Source of the DNA: Oleidesulfovibrio sp964593925
GTDB taxonomy: Bacteria; Desulfobacterota; Desulfovibrionia; Desulfovibrionales; Desulfovibrionaceae
Length of the DNA stretch: 64,000 bases
Assembly: GCA_964593925.1 (NCBI GenBank)
Contig: CAZQKM010000009.1
Location: 26,127-90,126, forward strand
Reading direction: 5' to 3'
The position numbers and the translations under genes were made by a program. Positions within the stretch are counted from its first letter, which is position 1, and each line of letters starts with the position of its first letter. The notes under the pieces are model-generated. The model made no database searches and had not been told where the DNA came from. It was given only the letters and a program-made list of their open reading frames with translations. Shown piece by piece: positions 1 through 8,560 of this stretch.

Positions 1-529
1 GGGGCTCATCCACGGATTCTTCGGTGGCAGGAGGGGGCGGCTTGGCTGCGGCAAGGTCGCTTTCAGTTTCAATTTCGGCAACAGGTTCAGGCTGTACTTC
101 CTGCGGATAAATAATCCGGGCGTTGGGCACTTCCTGGACAGTATTTTCAGAAACTTCTGTCTGGGCTGGAGCACTGGCGTCCAAAACCCTATTGTCGGAT
201 GCCTGTACATCTGCCTCTGGGGCAGATGTTTCCGCTACTGCCTGCACCCCGGGGGTGGGCGTAAGGGGGCTCTCCGGCTGCACAGGAGCCTTACTTGCTT
301 TGGCGGCGGAAGGCCTGCGACGGCGGATGATGACATCAGACGTATTGTCTTTGGTATCCGCAGAGTTTTCCTGCATTTGGCCACGCACTTTGCGTGCCTC
401 TTCGGTAGTAAGAGTGCTCATGGCGCTTTTTGCCTGGATATGCAGCTTTTTGGCAGCGGCGAGCACCTCACGCGAGGTACTACCGAGCTCTGCAGCCAGG
501 TCCCTAATCTTGATTTTTGTTTCGCTCAT
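1..529 (-). CDS. infB: Translation initiation factor IF-2, N-terminal part (runs off the window)
   Basis: Partial gene: the ATG is at 529 and the frame stays open to the window edge (about 176 codons seen). The start reads MSETKIKIRDLAAELGSTSR, the classic IF-2 N-terminal helical module, followed by a long low-complexity Pro/Ala/Glu linker typical of bacterial IF-2. The GTPase domain lies outside the window. The start overlaps the end of ylxR by 26 bases, and rimP-nusA-ylxR-infB is the standard order of this operon, so identity is secure. IF-2 places initiator tRNA on the 30S subunit. Confidence 0.95.
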   Translation of the reverse strand, partial: MSETKIKIRDLAAELGSTSREVLAAAKKLHIQAKSAMSTLTTEEARKVRGQMQENSADTKDNTSDVIIRRRRPSAAKASKAPVQPESPLTPTPGVQAVAETSAPEADVQASDNRVLDASAPAQTEVSENTVQEVPNARIIYPQEVQPEPVAEIETESDLAAAKPPPPATEESVDEP

Positions 530-770
530 GCGTGAACCCCTTGCACTTTCTCCGCCAGCCCCGGAATTTCGGGAACCGCTCCCTGCACTGCCCGTTGTCA
601 CAAACGTAATACCCTCTACCCGGCAGGGTTTGGGATTCATCAGCCACGGGGTCGCCGCAAGGCTCACCCGGGGGACAGACGTAACGCAAGAGATCGGTCT
701 TTGCAAATCGTCTTCTGCAAATGACGCAGGTGCGTATCGGAATATGTTTTTGCCCGCAGTTCTCTGTCAT
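504..770 (-). CDS. ylxR: YlxR family (DUF448) RNA-binding protein
   Basis: 88-residue basic protein with the family pattern: an RTCVICRRR motif near residue 14 (two close cysteines in a basic stretch), LLRYV, and the GRGYYVC motif near residue 51. YlxR is a small nucleoid- or RNA-associated protein found between nusA and infB in many bacteria; its exact role is not settled. It starts 5 bases after the nusA stop and its end overlaps infB, so it is translationally coupled inside the rimP-nusA-infB operon. Confidence 0.9.
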   Translation of the reverse strand: MTENCGQKHIPIRTCVICRRRFAKTDLLRYVCPPGEPCGDPVADESQTLPGRGYYVCDNGQCRERFPKFRGWRRKCKGFTHERNKNQD

Positions 771-775
771 ACGGA

Positions 776-2077
776 CTAGTGGATCTGTTCCTCGTCTGTA
801 GACGCAGTTACGCTCTGTTTCGTTTCCTCTTCCCCGGCATCAGGCTGCGCGGGGGCAAGGAAGTTAATGGCAGCTCGTAGATCCGAAATTTTTTCGGGAG
901 TCAGCCCTTCAACCGTCATGAGCTCTTCGTCAGCAGCATCGCGTAATTCCTCAATGGACGAAAAACCGGCGGTCACAAATTGCTCGATGGGCACTTCTGC
1001 CACACTGGCTAGCTGTTCAAGTCCGCGGCCAATGGCGTTGGCCTCATTATAGCGGCTTTCCGTATAAATATCTATTTTCCAACCCAGTAGCTTAGAGGCC
1101 AACTTGACGTTTTGCCCCTTTCTGCCAATGGCATTGGTCAATTGGTCATCGGGCACGACCACTTCAAGCATATTTTCCTCTTCATCCACGATGATACGAC
1201 TGATTACCGCGGGACTGAGGGCGTTACGGGCGTAAGTTGCAATGTCTGGACTCCAGACTACAATATCGATGCGTTCGCCGCGCAGCTCTTGTACGATGTT
1301 TTGAATACGGGAACCGCGAATACCCACACAGGCACCCACAGGGTCCACATCACGATCTCGCGACGCTACAGCCACTTTGGCGCGGTTACCCGGGTCACGG
1401 GAAACTCCCATGACCTGTACAGTTTCGTCATCCACTTCAGGCACTTCGCGTTTAAAGAGCGCGGCCATATAGTTCGGGTGCGAACGCGAAACAATAACCT
1501 GCGGCCCGCGTCCTTCTTTACGTACTTCGACAATGAGGGCTTGCACGCGATCGCTACGCTTATAGTGCTCTCGCGGTATTTGCTCATCCTTGGGCAGCAA
1601 AGCCTCGGTACGCCCAAGGTTGATGACCCAGCCCGCTTTGTCACGGCGCTGGATGATACCGCTGGCTACCTCATTTTGCCGGTCTTTAAATTCTTCGTAG
1701 ATAATTTCCTGCTCGGCATCCCGCATACGCTGGATGATAACCTGCTTGGCAGACTGTGCAGCAATACGTCCCAGGTCTTCCACCTTCAGGCGGAATCCCA
1801 TTTCGTCGTCCAATTGCACACTGGGGTCGTGGGCAGAGGCCTCTTCCAGAGAAATTTGTGTGGCCTCGTCTACAACGTCTTCTGTAACAATTTTAAATTG
1901 ATAGACCTCAATTTCTCCGGTATCTTCATTGAAATTGACTTCAAGATCAAGCTCGTCGCCGTACTTGCGGGTGACGGAGGTACGCACTGCTTCTTCCAGC
2001 GTCTCAATCAGCATTCCGCGATCAAGACCACGGTCCTTGCTGATCTGGTCTATGGCTTTCTTTAATTCCATGCTCAT
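776..2077 (-). CDS. nusA: Transcription termination/antitermination factor NusA
   Basis: 433 residues from the chosen ATG at 2077, which has a strong GGAGGAG ribosome site just upstream; an in-frame ATG 22 codons earlier overlaps the rimP 3' end and lacks such a site. Order: N-terminal RNA-polymerase-binding domain (about 1-125, starts MSMELKKAIDQISKDRG), S1 domain (about 130-200), two KH domains including GVRGSRIQNIVQEL and GRKGQNVKLASKLLGW, then one acidic helix-hairpin repeat. It is shorter than the 495-residue E. coli protein, which carries two acidic repeats. NusA controls pausing, termination and antitermination. It lies between rimP and ylxR. Confidence 0.96.
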   Translation of the reverse strand: MSMELKKAIDQISKDRGLDRGMLIETLEEAVRTSVTRKYGDELDLEVNFNEDTGEIEVYQFKIVTEDVVDEATQISLEEASAHDPSVQLDDEMGFRLKVEDLGRIAAQSAKQVIIQRMRDAEQEIIYEEFKDRQNEVASGIIQRRDKAGWVINLGRTEALLPKDEQIPREHYKRSDRVQALIVEVRKEGRGPQVIVSRSHPNYMAALFKREVPEVDDETVQVMGVSRDPGNRAKVAVASRDRDVDPVGACVGIRGSRIQNIVQELRGERIDIVVWSPDIATYARNALSPAVISRIIVDEEENMLEVVVPDDQLTNAIGRKGQNVKLASKLLGWKIDIYTESRYNEANAIGRGLEQLASVAEVPIEQFVTAGFSSIEELRDAADEELMTVEGLTPEKISDLRAAINFLAPAQPDAGEEETKQSVTASTDEEQIH

Positions 2078-2093
2078 GGGGAACTCCTCCGAC

Positions 2094-2618
2094 TCAATCT
2101 GTCCGACCCGACCGCGGATGTTTTTGACCTTTTTCATGGTCAAAGCGGTAAACGAGCTTTGCTTTTTTTACTTCGGCCCAGCGGGCATTGAGCTGCACGT
2201 CCGTGGCTGGCCGAACCCCGGCAAGCGGGTCCACTGAAATGATAAAGCCGTCGCCGTCCACGGATTCAATGATACCTGTAAATTTTTTACGCCCCGGAAA
2301 TGCATCCGCAGGAGCGCGTAACACCAGCTCCACTGCATGGCCCTTGTACGCAGCCATCTGCTCAATAGTGAACAACGGGCGTTCAAGGCCGGGGGACGAC
2401 ACCTCAAGCGTATACGCACCTGTGATGGGGTCTTCGACTTCAAGGGCAAGTCCGATGTGGCGTGAAACCAAGGCACACTGGTCAATGGTGACACCTTGCG
2501 GGCCGTCAATATACACACGCAGTACAGATCTGCCCCCCTGCATAAATTCCATGCCCCACAACTCAAGATCAAAAGAGCGGATGACCGGTATGATAAGTTT
2601 GTGTAGCTGCTGGTACAT
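2094..2618 (-). CDS. rimP: Ribosome maturation factor RimP
   Basis: 174 residues from the ATG at 2618 (AGGAA-type ribosome site); an earlier in-frame ATG at 2648 adds ten residues but sits against the T-run of a hairpin and has no ribosome site. Conserved RimP features: a LELWGMEF motif early, the VYIDG strand, and the highly conserved YTLEVSSPGLERPL loop, followed by a C-terminal SH3-like domain (FTGIIESVDGDGF). RimP helps assemble the 30S subunit. First gene of the rimP-nusA-ylxR-infB operon; nusA starts 16 bases downstream. Confidence 0.93.
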   Translation of the reverse strand: MYQQLHKLIIPVIRSFDLELWGMEFMQGGRSVLRVYIDGPQGVTIDQCALVSRHIGLALEVEDPITGAYTLEVSSPGLERPLFTIEQMAAYKGHAVELVLRAPADAFPGRKKFTGIIESVDGDGFIISVDPLAGVRPATDVQLNARWAEVKKAKLVYRFDHEKGQKHPRSGRTD

Positions 2619-2655
2619 GGCATGTTCCTGCCGGGGCTTTTCGTACATTCACTGT

Positions 2656-2686
2656 AAAAAAAAAAAGGGAGGCCTCACGGCCACCC
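2656..2686 (-). terminator. Hairpin plus T-run in the rimP-nusA leader (possible attenuator)
   Basis: On the minus strand GGGTGGCC and GGCCTCCC pair with one mismatch around a GTGA loop and are followed at once by eleven T. This is a textbook intrinsic terminator, but it sits only about 38 bases ahead of the likely rimP start and no gene is seen upstream of it on that strand. An attenuator in the leader of a NusA-encoding operon is the natural reading; a terminator of an unseen small RNA is the alternative. Confidence 0.65.
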
Positions 2687-2806
2687 CGCATTCGACCGCC
2701 TGAGCAGTCACAGGATGTATTCTACACGACATTCATAAGTATGTCTGTGCCCCAATTAAATAAATGCACACATACTTCCTATTAAAACGTACAGTAGAAC
2801 TAGGAC

Positions 2807-2836
2807 CTTGTATTCCAGTGTAGCGGGTGCTGTCAA
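2807..2836 (-). promoter_or_regulatory. Candidate sigma-70 promoter for rimP-nusA operon
   Basis: A perfect TTGACA (minus strand, 2831-2836) is followed after 18 bases by TACAAG (2807-2812). Transcription would begin near 2800 and read through the leader hairpin before rimP. The -10 match is modest, so this is a candidate only. Confidence 0.4.
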
Positions 2837-2889
2837 TGGTTGAATCCAAAAAAAATGATGTGCCTGTATATGTCTGTTGGCAAAAAAGG

Positions 2890-2905
2890 TGGCCCGTATG
2901 TTGCA
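2890..2905 (+). promoter_or_regulatory. Sigma-54 promoter of the flagellar operon
   Basis: TGGCCCGTATGTTGCA fits the sigma-54 consensus (TGGCACG, four bases, TTGCW) with one mismatch and the invariant GG and GC ten bases apart. It lies about 50 bases upstream of the flgF start, so the leader would be about 40 bases. Sigma-54 control of rod/hook-class flagellar genes is common in polar flagellates, which supports the call. Confidence 0.75.
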
Positions 2906-2955
2906 TGTAGGCCCTCAGCAGTTGTCGGATATATGCCGCAGCGAAGGAGACAGAT

Positions 2956-3738
2956 ATGCAAGATAGTACGTATAGCGCGTTATTTGGGGCGCTTACCAAT
3001 GAACATAGGCTGAGTAGCATTGCCAACAATCTGGCGAATGTGAATACCACGGGCTACAAAAGAGACGTATTGTCCTTTAAGGATACGTTTATTTCTTTTG
3101 CCCATGATGAAGTTATGGAGCCCCTTTCCAATGTACGTTCCAAAAAAATGTTTCCCGAGCCGGTTCATATTGCCAAGCCGCGTCTTGCCGTGGCCATGAC
3201 GGATTTTTCGCAGGGTGGCCTAAAATTGACAGGCGCACCGTTGGATGTGGCCATTCAGGGAGAGGGTTTTTTTAAGGTGCGCACACCCGAAGGGGAGTTT
3301 TACACGCGTAACGGCAACTTTCGTCAGACTTCTGACGGCCAACTTGTGACACAACAGGGGTGGCCCGTGTTGGGGGCAGGGGGGGATATCCAGTTACCGC
3401 CACGTACCCGTATTGTCATGGCGGAAGACGGTAGCATTTTTGCCGATGGTGATAATGTGGGGCAAATTCAGGTGGTTAGCGTGGACCCTCTAGCTAGCCT
3501 TGAAAAGCAGGGGCATGGGCTTTTTCGTCTGCGTGATGGGGCGGGGGGGCAGGAGGTGCCAAAGGAGAACCCCATGGTGCTGCAAGGCTTTGTGGAAACA
3601 GCCAACGTGGAGGTTGTCTCTGAAATGGTTAACATGATTGAGGCACACCGGCAGTTTGAAGCCTATCAAAAGATAATACAGGCTGCGGACGCCGTGGACA
3701 AGATGGTAACAACACAGGTCGGCAGAAGCCGCGTGTAA
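2956..3738 (+). CDS. flgF: Flagellar basal-body rod protein FlgF
   Basis: 260 residues. The N-terminal rod signature is present (SSIANNLANVNTTGYKR, about 20-36), then the FlgE/F/G central domain (LDVAIQGEGFFKVRT), and the C-terminal heptad helix with VEVVSEMVNMIEAHRQFEAYQKII. FlgF is a proximal rod protein, exported through the flagellar type III system. Start has an AAGGAGA ribosome site. First gene behind the sigma-54 promoter and followed 31 bases later by flgG. FlgF rather than FlgG because its N-terminus lacks the MMRSLWTAATGM pattern seen in the next gene. Confidence 0.93.
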   Translation: MQDSTYSALFGALTNEHRLSSIANNLANVNTTGYKRDVLSFKDTFISFAHDEVMEPLSNVRSKKMFPEPVHIAKPRLAVAMTDFSQGGLKLTGAPLDVAIQGEGFFKVRTPEGEFYTRNGNFRQTSDGQLVTQQGWPVLGAGGDIQLPPRTRIVMAEDGSIFADGDNVGQIQVVSVDPLASLEKQGHGLFRLRDGAGGQEVPKENPMVLQGFVETANVEVVSEMVNMIEAHRQFEAYQKIIQAADAVDKMVTTQVGRSRV

Positions 3739-3769
3739 GTATACATTAAAGGCATGGAGGATTGCAGCC

Positions 3770-4555
3770 ATGATGCGCTCTCTTTGGACAGCAGCCACGG
3801 GCATGATTGCCCAACAGATTAATATTGATACCATTTCGAATAACCTTGCCAACGTAAATACGTTGGGGTTCAAAAAAAGTAGGGCCGAATTTGAAGACCT
3901 GATGTATCAGAACATGAAAATCGCAGGCTCCATCACCGGCAATGGGCAGCAGATACCCACGGGTATTCAGGTGGGTCTTGGGGTACGCCCAACCACTGTG
4001 CACAAGTTTTTTACCCAGGGTGATTATTCCAACACGGGCAACCCGTTGGATCTTGCCATTGAAGGAGACGGCTTTTTTCGTGTGATGGTGAACGGTGAGC
4101 CGGCATACACGCGGGCTGGTGCGTTCAAGCTGGATCAGGACGGTACAGTGGTAAACGCCAACGGTTATCCGCTGGAGCCGGAATTTACCGTGCCTCCCGA
4201 GACAAAAAATGTGGTGGTGACGGAAAACGGCCATATTGCTGCACTGGATAAAAATGGTCAGGAGCTGGCCGCTGCCGAGATACCTTTGTATACCTTTATC
4301 AACCCTGCCGGGCTACAGGCCGCGGGGCGAAACCTGTACCTTGAGTCCGAGGCTTCGGGGGTGGCTGTTGAGGGGGTACCCGGTGAAGATAATGTAGGCA
4401 CCGTGGCACAAGGATTTTTAGAAATGTCCAATGTGGAAGTGGTGGATGAGATGGTCAACATGATTGTAGGCCAGCGTGCGTACGAAATGAACTCCAAGGC
4501 TATCCAGACATCTGACCGCATGTTGCAAACGGCAACCCAGCTTAAGCGGCAGTAA
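3770..4555 (+). CDS. flgG: Flagellar distal rod protein FlgG
   Basis: 261 residues, close to the usual 260. Starts MMRSLWTAATGMIAQQ with the rod motif NLANVNTLGFKKSRAEFEDLMYQ, which is diagnostic of FlgG, then LDLAIEGDGFFRV and a C-terminal VEVVDEMVNMIVGQRAYEMNSKAIQTSDRML. FlgG forms the distal rod crossing the periplasm. It follows flgF and precedes flgA, the usual order in this group. Confidence 0.95.
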   Translation: MMRSLWTAATGMIAQQINIDTISNNLANVNTLGFKKSRAEFEDLMYQNMKIAGSITGNGQQIPTGIQVGLGVRPTTVHKFFTQGDYSNTGNPLDLAIEGDGFFRVMVNGEPAYTRAGAFKLDQDGTVVNANGYPLEPEFTVPPETKNVVVTENGHIAALDKNGQELAAAEIPLYTFINPAGLQAAGRNLYLESEASGVAVEGVPGEDNVGTVAQGFLEMSNVEVVDEMVNMIVGQRAYEMNSKAIQTSDRMLQTATQLKRQ

Positions 4556-4573
4556 TCGCGGAGGTAAGGCGTA

Positions 4574-5560
4574 ATGGCGGGCCTGTTTTGCAAAAAGCCG
4601 TGGTACGGCGCAGCAATTATGCTGCTGGGTATATGTGCCGTTGCGTCGGATATGGCATATGCCTCCATGGGAGCGTGGCGTTTGGAACTGGTCGGAGCCG
4701 CTGTGGTACGCGGCGATACAGTGCGCCTCGGCGAGATAGCCCGGCCCGTAGGCGACATACCAGAGGATCTGTGGCGTACTCTGTCTCAAAAGCCGTTGTG
4801 GTCCGCACCCGACAAGGTCGGCAAGGCCATGAGTATCACAGGTCCACGTCTGAAGCGCGCCATGCGGACACATCTGCCCGAGTATTATCATAACTGTCTG
4901 TATCCTCCCTCCATGGTTATTCAAAAAGGGGGAGAGCTGTACGATGAGGCTGCATTACGCACTATCGTTACCAAAGCTTTACGCCCGCACCTTGGGGTGT
5001 TGGGTGGCGAGGCGCTGTTACGTGACTTTCGTTTGCCGTCATTCATGTTTGTAGACGATGCCATGAATACGGTGGAGTTGCAGCCCAGCGATGCACAGGC
5101 CGGGCGCCTGTCACTGCGCCTGGCCGAAGTGCGCCCCACCGGAGAGGTTGTACGTCAAGTAACCGGCAGTGTGTTTGTGGATGTATGGCTAAGCGTGCCC
5201 GTTGCGGCCATGCCCCTTAACAGAGGAGATATGTTGGGGCCCGAAGGCGTGACCATGGCACGTAAAAACAAAGCATACATGCGTGGAACCCCATGGGATG
5301 GCAAAGGCGGACCGTGGCGTATGGCCCGTACCGTGGGGCGCGAGCAGGTTATCTATGCCGAGGATATTGAAGTCACGCCCGCCGTGGCCCGTGGCGCGCA
5401 AGTGGACTTGGAGTATCGCGGCAGGAGAATAACCCTCAAGGTTGCTGCCGAAGCGTTGGCAGACGGCGCTGTGGGTGAGTCCATCCCGGTTCGAAATTTG
5501 CAAAGTCGCAGACAGGTATATGCTGTTGTCAAAGATTCGACCACCGTTGTTGTGCATTAA
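4574..5560 (+). CDS. flgA: Flagellar P-ring assembly chaperone FlgA
   Basis: 328 residues with a hydrophobic N-terminal export signal (about 10-35). The C-terminal two thirds contain the SAF-type domain (PVAAMPLNRGDMLGPEGVTM) and the final FlgA beta-rich part ending QVYAVVKDSTTVVVH. FlgA is a periplasmic chaperone for FlgI when the P ring is built. It sits 18 bases after flgG and 33 bases before flgH. Longer than the 219-residue enteric protein, as is common in this group where the N-terminal portion is extended. Confidence 0.88.
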   Translation: MAGLFCKKPWYGAAIMLLGICAVASDMAYASMGAWRLELVGAAVVRGDTVRLGEIARPVGDIPEDLWRTLSQKPLWSAPDKVGKAMSITGPRLKRAMRTHLPEYYHNCLYPPSMVIQKGGELYDEAALRTIVTKALRPHLGVLGGEALLRDFRLPSFMFVDDAMNTVELQPSDAQAGRLSLRLAEVRPTGEVVRQVTGSVFVDVWLSVPVAAMPLNRGDMLGPEGVTMARKNKAYMRGTPWDGKGGPWRMARTVGREQVIYAEDIEVTPAVARGAQVDLEYRGRRITLKVAAEALADGAVGESIPVRNLQSRRQVYAVVKDSTTVVVH

Positions 5561-5593
5561 CCGGTCACCAGCGTGCCCGGAGGAGAAAGTATC

Positions 5594-6307
5594 ATGAAAT
5601 ATGAAGTTGTATTACTTTGCATGCTGGCATCAGGTGCCCTGGCAGGGTGTACCACTACAAAGCAGGCCCCTGGACCGGATATTGGTCTGTTGCCACCGCC
5701 AGTAGTCAGCACGCCGGAAGAGAGACAGGATAATCCCGGTTCATTATTCAGCGTCGAAAGCGCAGAAACGCTGTATGCTGATTACCGGGCCCGCCGTGTG
5801 GGCGATATTGTGCTGATTAATATTGTGGAAAATTCCAAAGCTGAAAACAAAGCCTCTACGTCCACCAACAAGGAATCCACGGGGCAGTACGGAGTGGAAT
5901 CATTTTTCAACCGTAGCGAAGTGGCCATGATTCCGGGGCAGTCTCTTGTCACCGGAAAGGTGGGTGAAGCACCTATACTGCGATTTAATTCAAGCAGCGA
6001 TTTTAGCGGAGACGGTGAGACCACGCGTGAAAATTCTGTTACTGCAACCATTGCAGCCCGAGTGACCAACGTATTGCCCGGGGGCCTGATGCAGGTAGAG
6101 GGTTCACGCGAAACCCGTGTAAACGAAGAAACGCAGATTGTAGTGGTCAGCGGCCTTGTGCGGATAAGCGATGTGTCCGATGACAACTCCGTTATGTCCA
6201 CGCAGATGGCTGATGCCCGCATTGCCTACTACGGCAAAGGGGTGATTACCGACAAGCAACGCGTGGGATGGTTTGCCCGGCTTATGGATAACCTCTGGCC
6301 ATTTTAG
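5594..6307 (+). CDS. flgH: Flagellar L-ring lipoprotein FlgH
   Basis: 237 residues from the ATG at 5594, chosen for its GGAGGAG ribosome site and because it puts a lipoprotein signal at the front (MKYEVVLLCM...LAGC, lipobox cysteine near 18). FlgH hallmarks follow: LYADYRARRVGDIVLINIVENSKAENKAST and the C-terminal RISDVSDDNSVMSTQMADARIAYYGKGVI, then WLARL-like WFARLMDNLWPF. FlgH forms the outer-membrane L ring. Followed by flgI 12 bases later. Confidence 0.95.
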   Translation: MKYEVVLLCMLASGALAGCTTTKQAPGPDIGLLPPPVVSTPEERQDNPGSLFSVESAETLYADYRARRVGDIVLINIVENSKAENKASTSTNKESTGQYGVESFFNRSEVAMIPGQSLVTGKVGEAPILRFNSSSDFSGDGETTRENSVTATIAARVTNVLPGGLMQVEGSRETRVNEETQIVVVSGLVRISDVSDDNSVMSTQMADARIAYYGKGVITDKQRVGWFARLMDNLWPF

Positions 6308-6319
6308 GAGCATTCCGGC

Positions 6320-7432
6320 ATGAGTACGCATCTATATGGCATGGTTTTACGGGTGATCATGGTAGCCTTTGCCCTGCTGCTGGTACCTGATCCGGCCCAA
6401 GCCGTACGAATCAAGGACGTGGCTACTTTTGGTGGCGTACGTGACAATGACCTGATGGGGTATGGGCTTGTGGTGGGGCTTGGTGGCACGGGTGACAAAA
6501 AGTCGTCTACCTTTACCGTCAGCTCCATGGTGAACATGCTTGATAAAATGGGTATTGCCGTTGACCGCACCAAGCTGACCCCAAAAAACGTGGCCGCTGT
6601 CATGGTCACAGCGCGTATGCCTGTATCGGCACGCCCTGGTTCGCGATTGGACATTACGGTGTCTTCTCTGGGTGATGCAACCAGCCTGCTTGGCGGGGTG
6701 TTGCTGATGACTCCCATGAAAGGCGTGGACGGCAATATTTATGCTTTGGCACAAGGACCGTTGGCACTGGGTGGTTTTTCTGTTGAGGGCGAGGGCGCTC
6801 GTGCACAGAAAAACGTAACCACCGTGGGGCGTATCCCGGGGGGTGCTGTGGTGGAGCGGGCTGTGCCTTTTGAGTTCAATACACAAAACAAACTTACCCT
6901 GCATATGAACATGCAGGATTTTTCCACCACCATGCAGGTGGTGGATATCCTGAATGACAGTATGGGGGGACAGTTTGCCAATGCACGCGATATCGCCACC
7001 GTGGATATCATAGTGCCCCCCCCTTACAAGGGAAATTTGGTACCGCTCATGGCCTCACTGGAAAACCTGCCGGTAACGCCCGACAGCCCTGCTCGCGTGG
7101 TGGTGGATGAAAAAACAGGCACTGTGGTCGTGGGTAACAGCGTTCGTATTTCTAAGGTAGCCGTGGCCCATGGCAATCTGCAGATCGTGGTGCAGGAAAA
7201 TCCCCAGGTATCGCAGCCGACTGCATTCAGCCAGGGGCAAACCGTGGTAACGCCACAGACCGATATAGCCGCACAAGAAGAGCGCAAGCGTCTGGTGATG
7301 GTAGAAGGCGCAACGCTGCAGGAACTGGTGGATGGCCTCAACGCCATAGGCGCCACCCCGCGTGATCTTATATCCATTCTGCGTGCGCTTAAAGCCGCAG
7401 GCGCGCTCCATGCTGATCTGGAGGTAATCTGA
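6320..7432 (+). CDS. flgI: Flagellar P-ring protein FlgI
   Basis: 370 residues with an N-terminal signal peptide (about 1-28, ending AQA) and the strongly conserved FlgI blocks: RIKDVATFGGVRDNDLMGYGLVVGLGGTGDK, KNVAAVMVTARMP, and the C-terminal LQELVDGLNAIGATPRDLISILRALKAAGALHADLEVI. FlgI forms the periplasmic P ring around the rod. It directly follows flgH and overlaps no other gene; flgJ starts one base after its stop. Confidence 0.97.
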   Translation: MSTHLYGMVLRVIMVAFALLLVPDPAQAVRIKDVATFGGVRDNDLMGYGLVVGLGGTGDKKSSTFTVSSMVNMLDKMGIAVDRTKLTPKNVAAVMVTARMPVSARPGSRLDITVSSLGDATSLLGGVLLMTPMKGVDGNIYALAQGPLALGGFSVEGEGARAQKNVTTVGRIPGGAVVERAVPFEFNTQNKLTLHMNMQDFSTTMQVVDILNDSMGGQFANARDIATVDIIVPPPYKGNLVPLMASLENLPVTPDSPARVVVDEKTGTVVVGNSVRISKVAVAHGNLQIVVQENPQVSQPTAFSQGQTVVTPQTDIAAQEERKRLVMVEGATLQELVDGLNAIGATPRDLISILRALKAAGALHADLEVI

Positions 7433-7433
7433 T

Positions 7434-8546
7434 ATGGCTGACCCCACACTAGATACCCGTATGGCCGCTTCTTCTCTTGAAAACCAGGAGCTTGTCCGCC
7501 GCAAGCGTGAAATGGACGCCCTGCGTGCTCGCCTTGGCGACAGTTCATCGCGAGAGCAGCGTCTGCGTGAGTCGTGTGAGGGCTTTGAATCGTTGTTTAT
7601 TCAAAAATTGTGGCAGCAGATGCGCGCTACTGTTCCCAAAGAAGGTTATCTGCACAGCCGCGACGAAGAGATGTATCAGTCCATGTTTGATCAGGAGCTT
7701 GCCAAAAAAATGGCTTCTGCCGGAGGTATCGGCCTTGCGGATATGCTTTTTGACCAGCTCAAGGGGCAACTGTTGAATGCCAGCAGGACCACGACGCCCG
7801 GTACCATGGAGGAAGCCGCACCGGTACGCCCCCTGTCAATGAAAGACGGCATCCCCCCACCTGATGCGCAACTTGTGCCGGATGTGCCCGCTTCGCCCCC
7901 CGTGGAAGCACCTTTGGAAGCAGAAGACCCTTTGTATTCAGTCTTTGAGGCAGAACACAATACTGGGGCCATGCCGTACCCTGGTGGCGCTTCTCCAGTG
8001 GCCCCTACTGTTTTTAAAGAAGATGAAGAAGCAGCTGGCCAGGGGGTAGAGGCTAGCTCGCGTTTATCTGGGCAGGCAGCTGCGCCTGCCCGCGGGCTTG
8101 AAGCAACGGATAACCAAGGCGTGCCGGGAGTGTTGCATTGGCCTGCCCCTGGTGAAGTTACCTCTGGGTTTGGCTGGCGTACTGAGCCGATAACGGGCCA
8201 AAGAAACTGGCATGCCGGGCTTGATATCGCGGGTAGCACGGGCGACCCTGTGACAGCGTGCTGGGAGGGCCGAGTGGTGTTCGCCGGCGAAAAGGGAGAC
8301 AGCGGCAAACTGGTGGTGCTGGAGCATGCGGGCGGTTGGCGTAGCTACTACGGGCATAATAGCGAATTGAGTGTGGCTGTAGGAGACCGTGTCACTGCTG
8401 GCAAGGAAATTGCTAAAATGGGTAGTACAGGCCGCGTCACAGAGCCGCAACTGCATTTTGAATTGCGACAGGGCGAGCTTGCATGGGACCCTGAACAACT
8501 CCGAGAACGTGTTACTGCGGGGTTTGCGTCGGGTTCGCGCGGCTGA
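7434..8546 (+). CDS. flgJ: Flagellar rod-cap protein FlgJ fused to an M23/LytM-type peptidase-like domain
   Basis: 370 residues. Residues about 40-112 are the FlgJ rod-binding domain (CEGFESLFIQKLWQQMRATVP, then YQSMFDQELAKKMASAGGIGLADMLF). A Pro/Glu/Ala-rich linker (about 115-235) leads to an M23 domain (about 236-350) instead of the GH73 muramidase of enteric FlgJ. The M23 zinc residues H260, D264 and H341 are visible, and H308 too, but the usual first histidine of the HxH pair is Q339. The domain may therefore be weak or inactive. Likely role: locally open the cell wall for, or guide, the rod. Placed between flgI and flgN. Confidence 0.88.
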   Translation: MADPTLDTRMAASSLENQELVRRKREMDALRARLGDSSSREQRLRESCEGFESLFIQKLWQQMRATVPKEGYLHSRDEEMYQSMFDQELAKKMASAGGIGLADMLFDQLKGQLLNASRTTTPGTMEEAAPVRPLSMKDGIPPPDAQLVPDVPASPPVEAPLEAEDPLYSVFEAEHNTGAMPYPGGASPVAPTVFKEDEEAAGQGVEASSRLSGQAAAPARGLEATDNQGVPGVLHWPAPGEVTSGFGWRTEPITGQRNWHAGLDIAGSTGDPVTACWEGRVVFAGEKGDSGKLVVLEHAGGWRSYYGHNSELSVAVGDRVTAGKEIAKMGSTGRVTEPQLHFELRQGELAWDPEQLRERVTAGFASGSRG

Positions 8547-8560
8547 CGGAGGATACAAGT

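Noticed and set aside
123..779. Long plus-strand reading frame opposite infB and ylxR
   Set aside because: Antisense shadow of clearly coding minus-strand genes; no ribosome site and no domain.
1112..2065. Long plus-strand frame opposite nusA
   Set aside because: Shadow of nusA, whose domains are complete on the minus strand.
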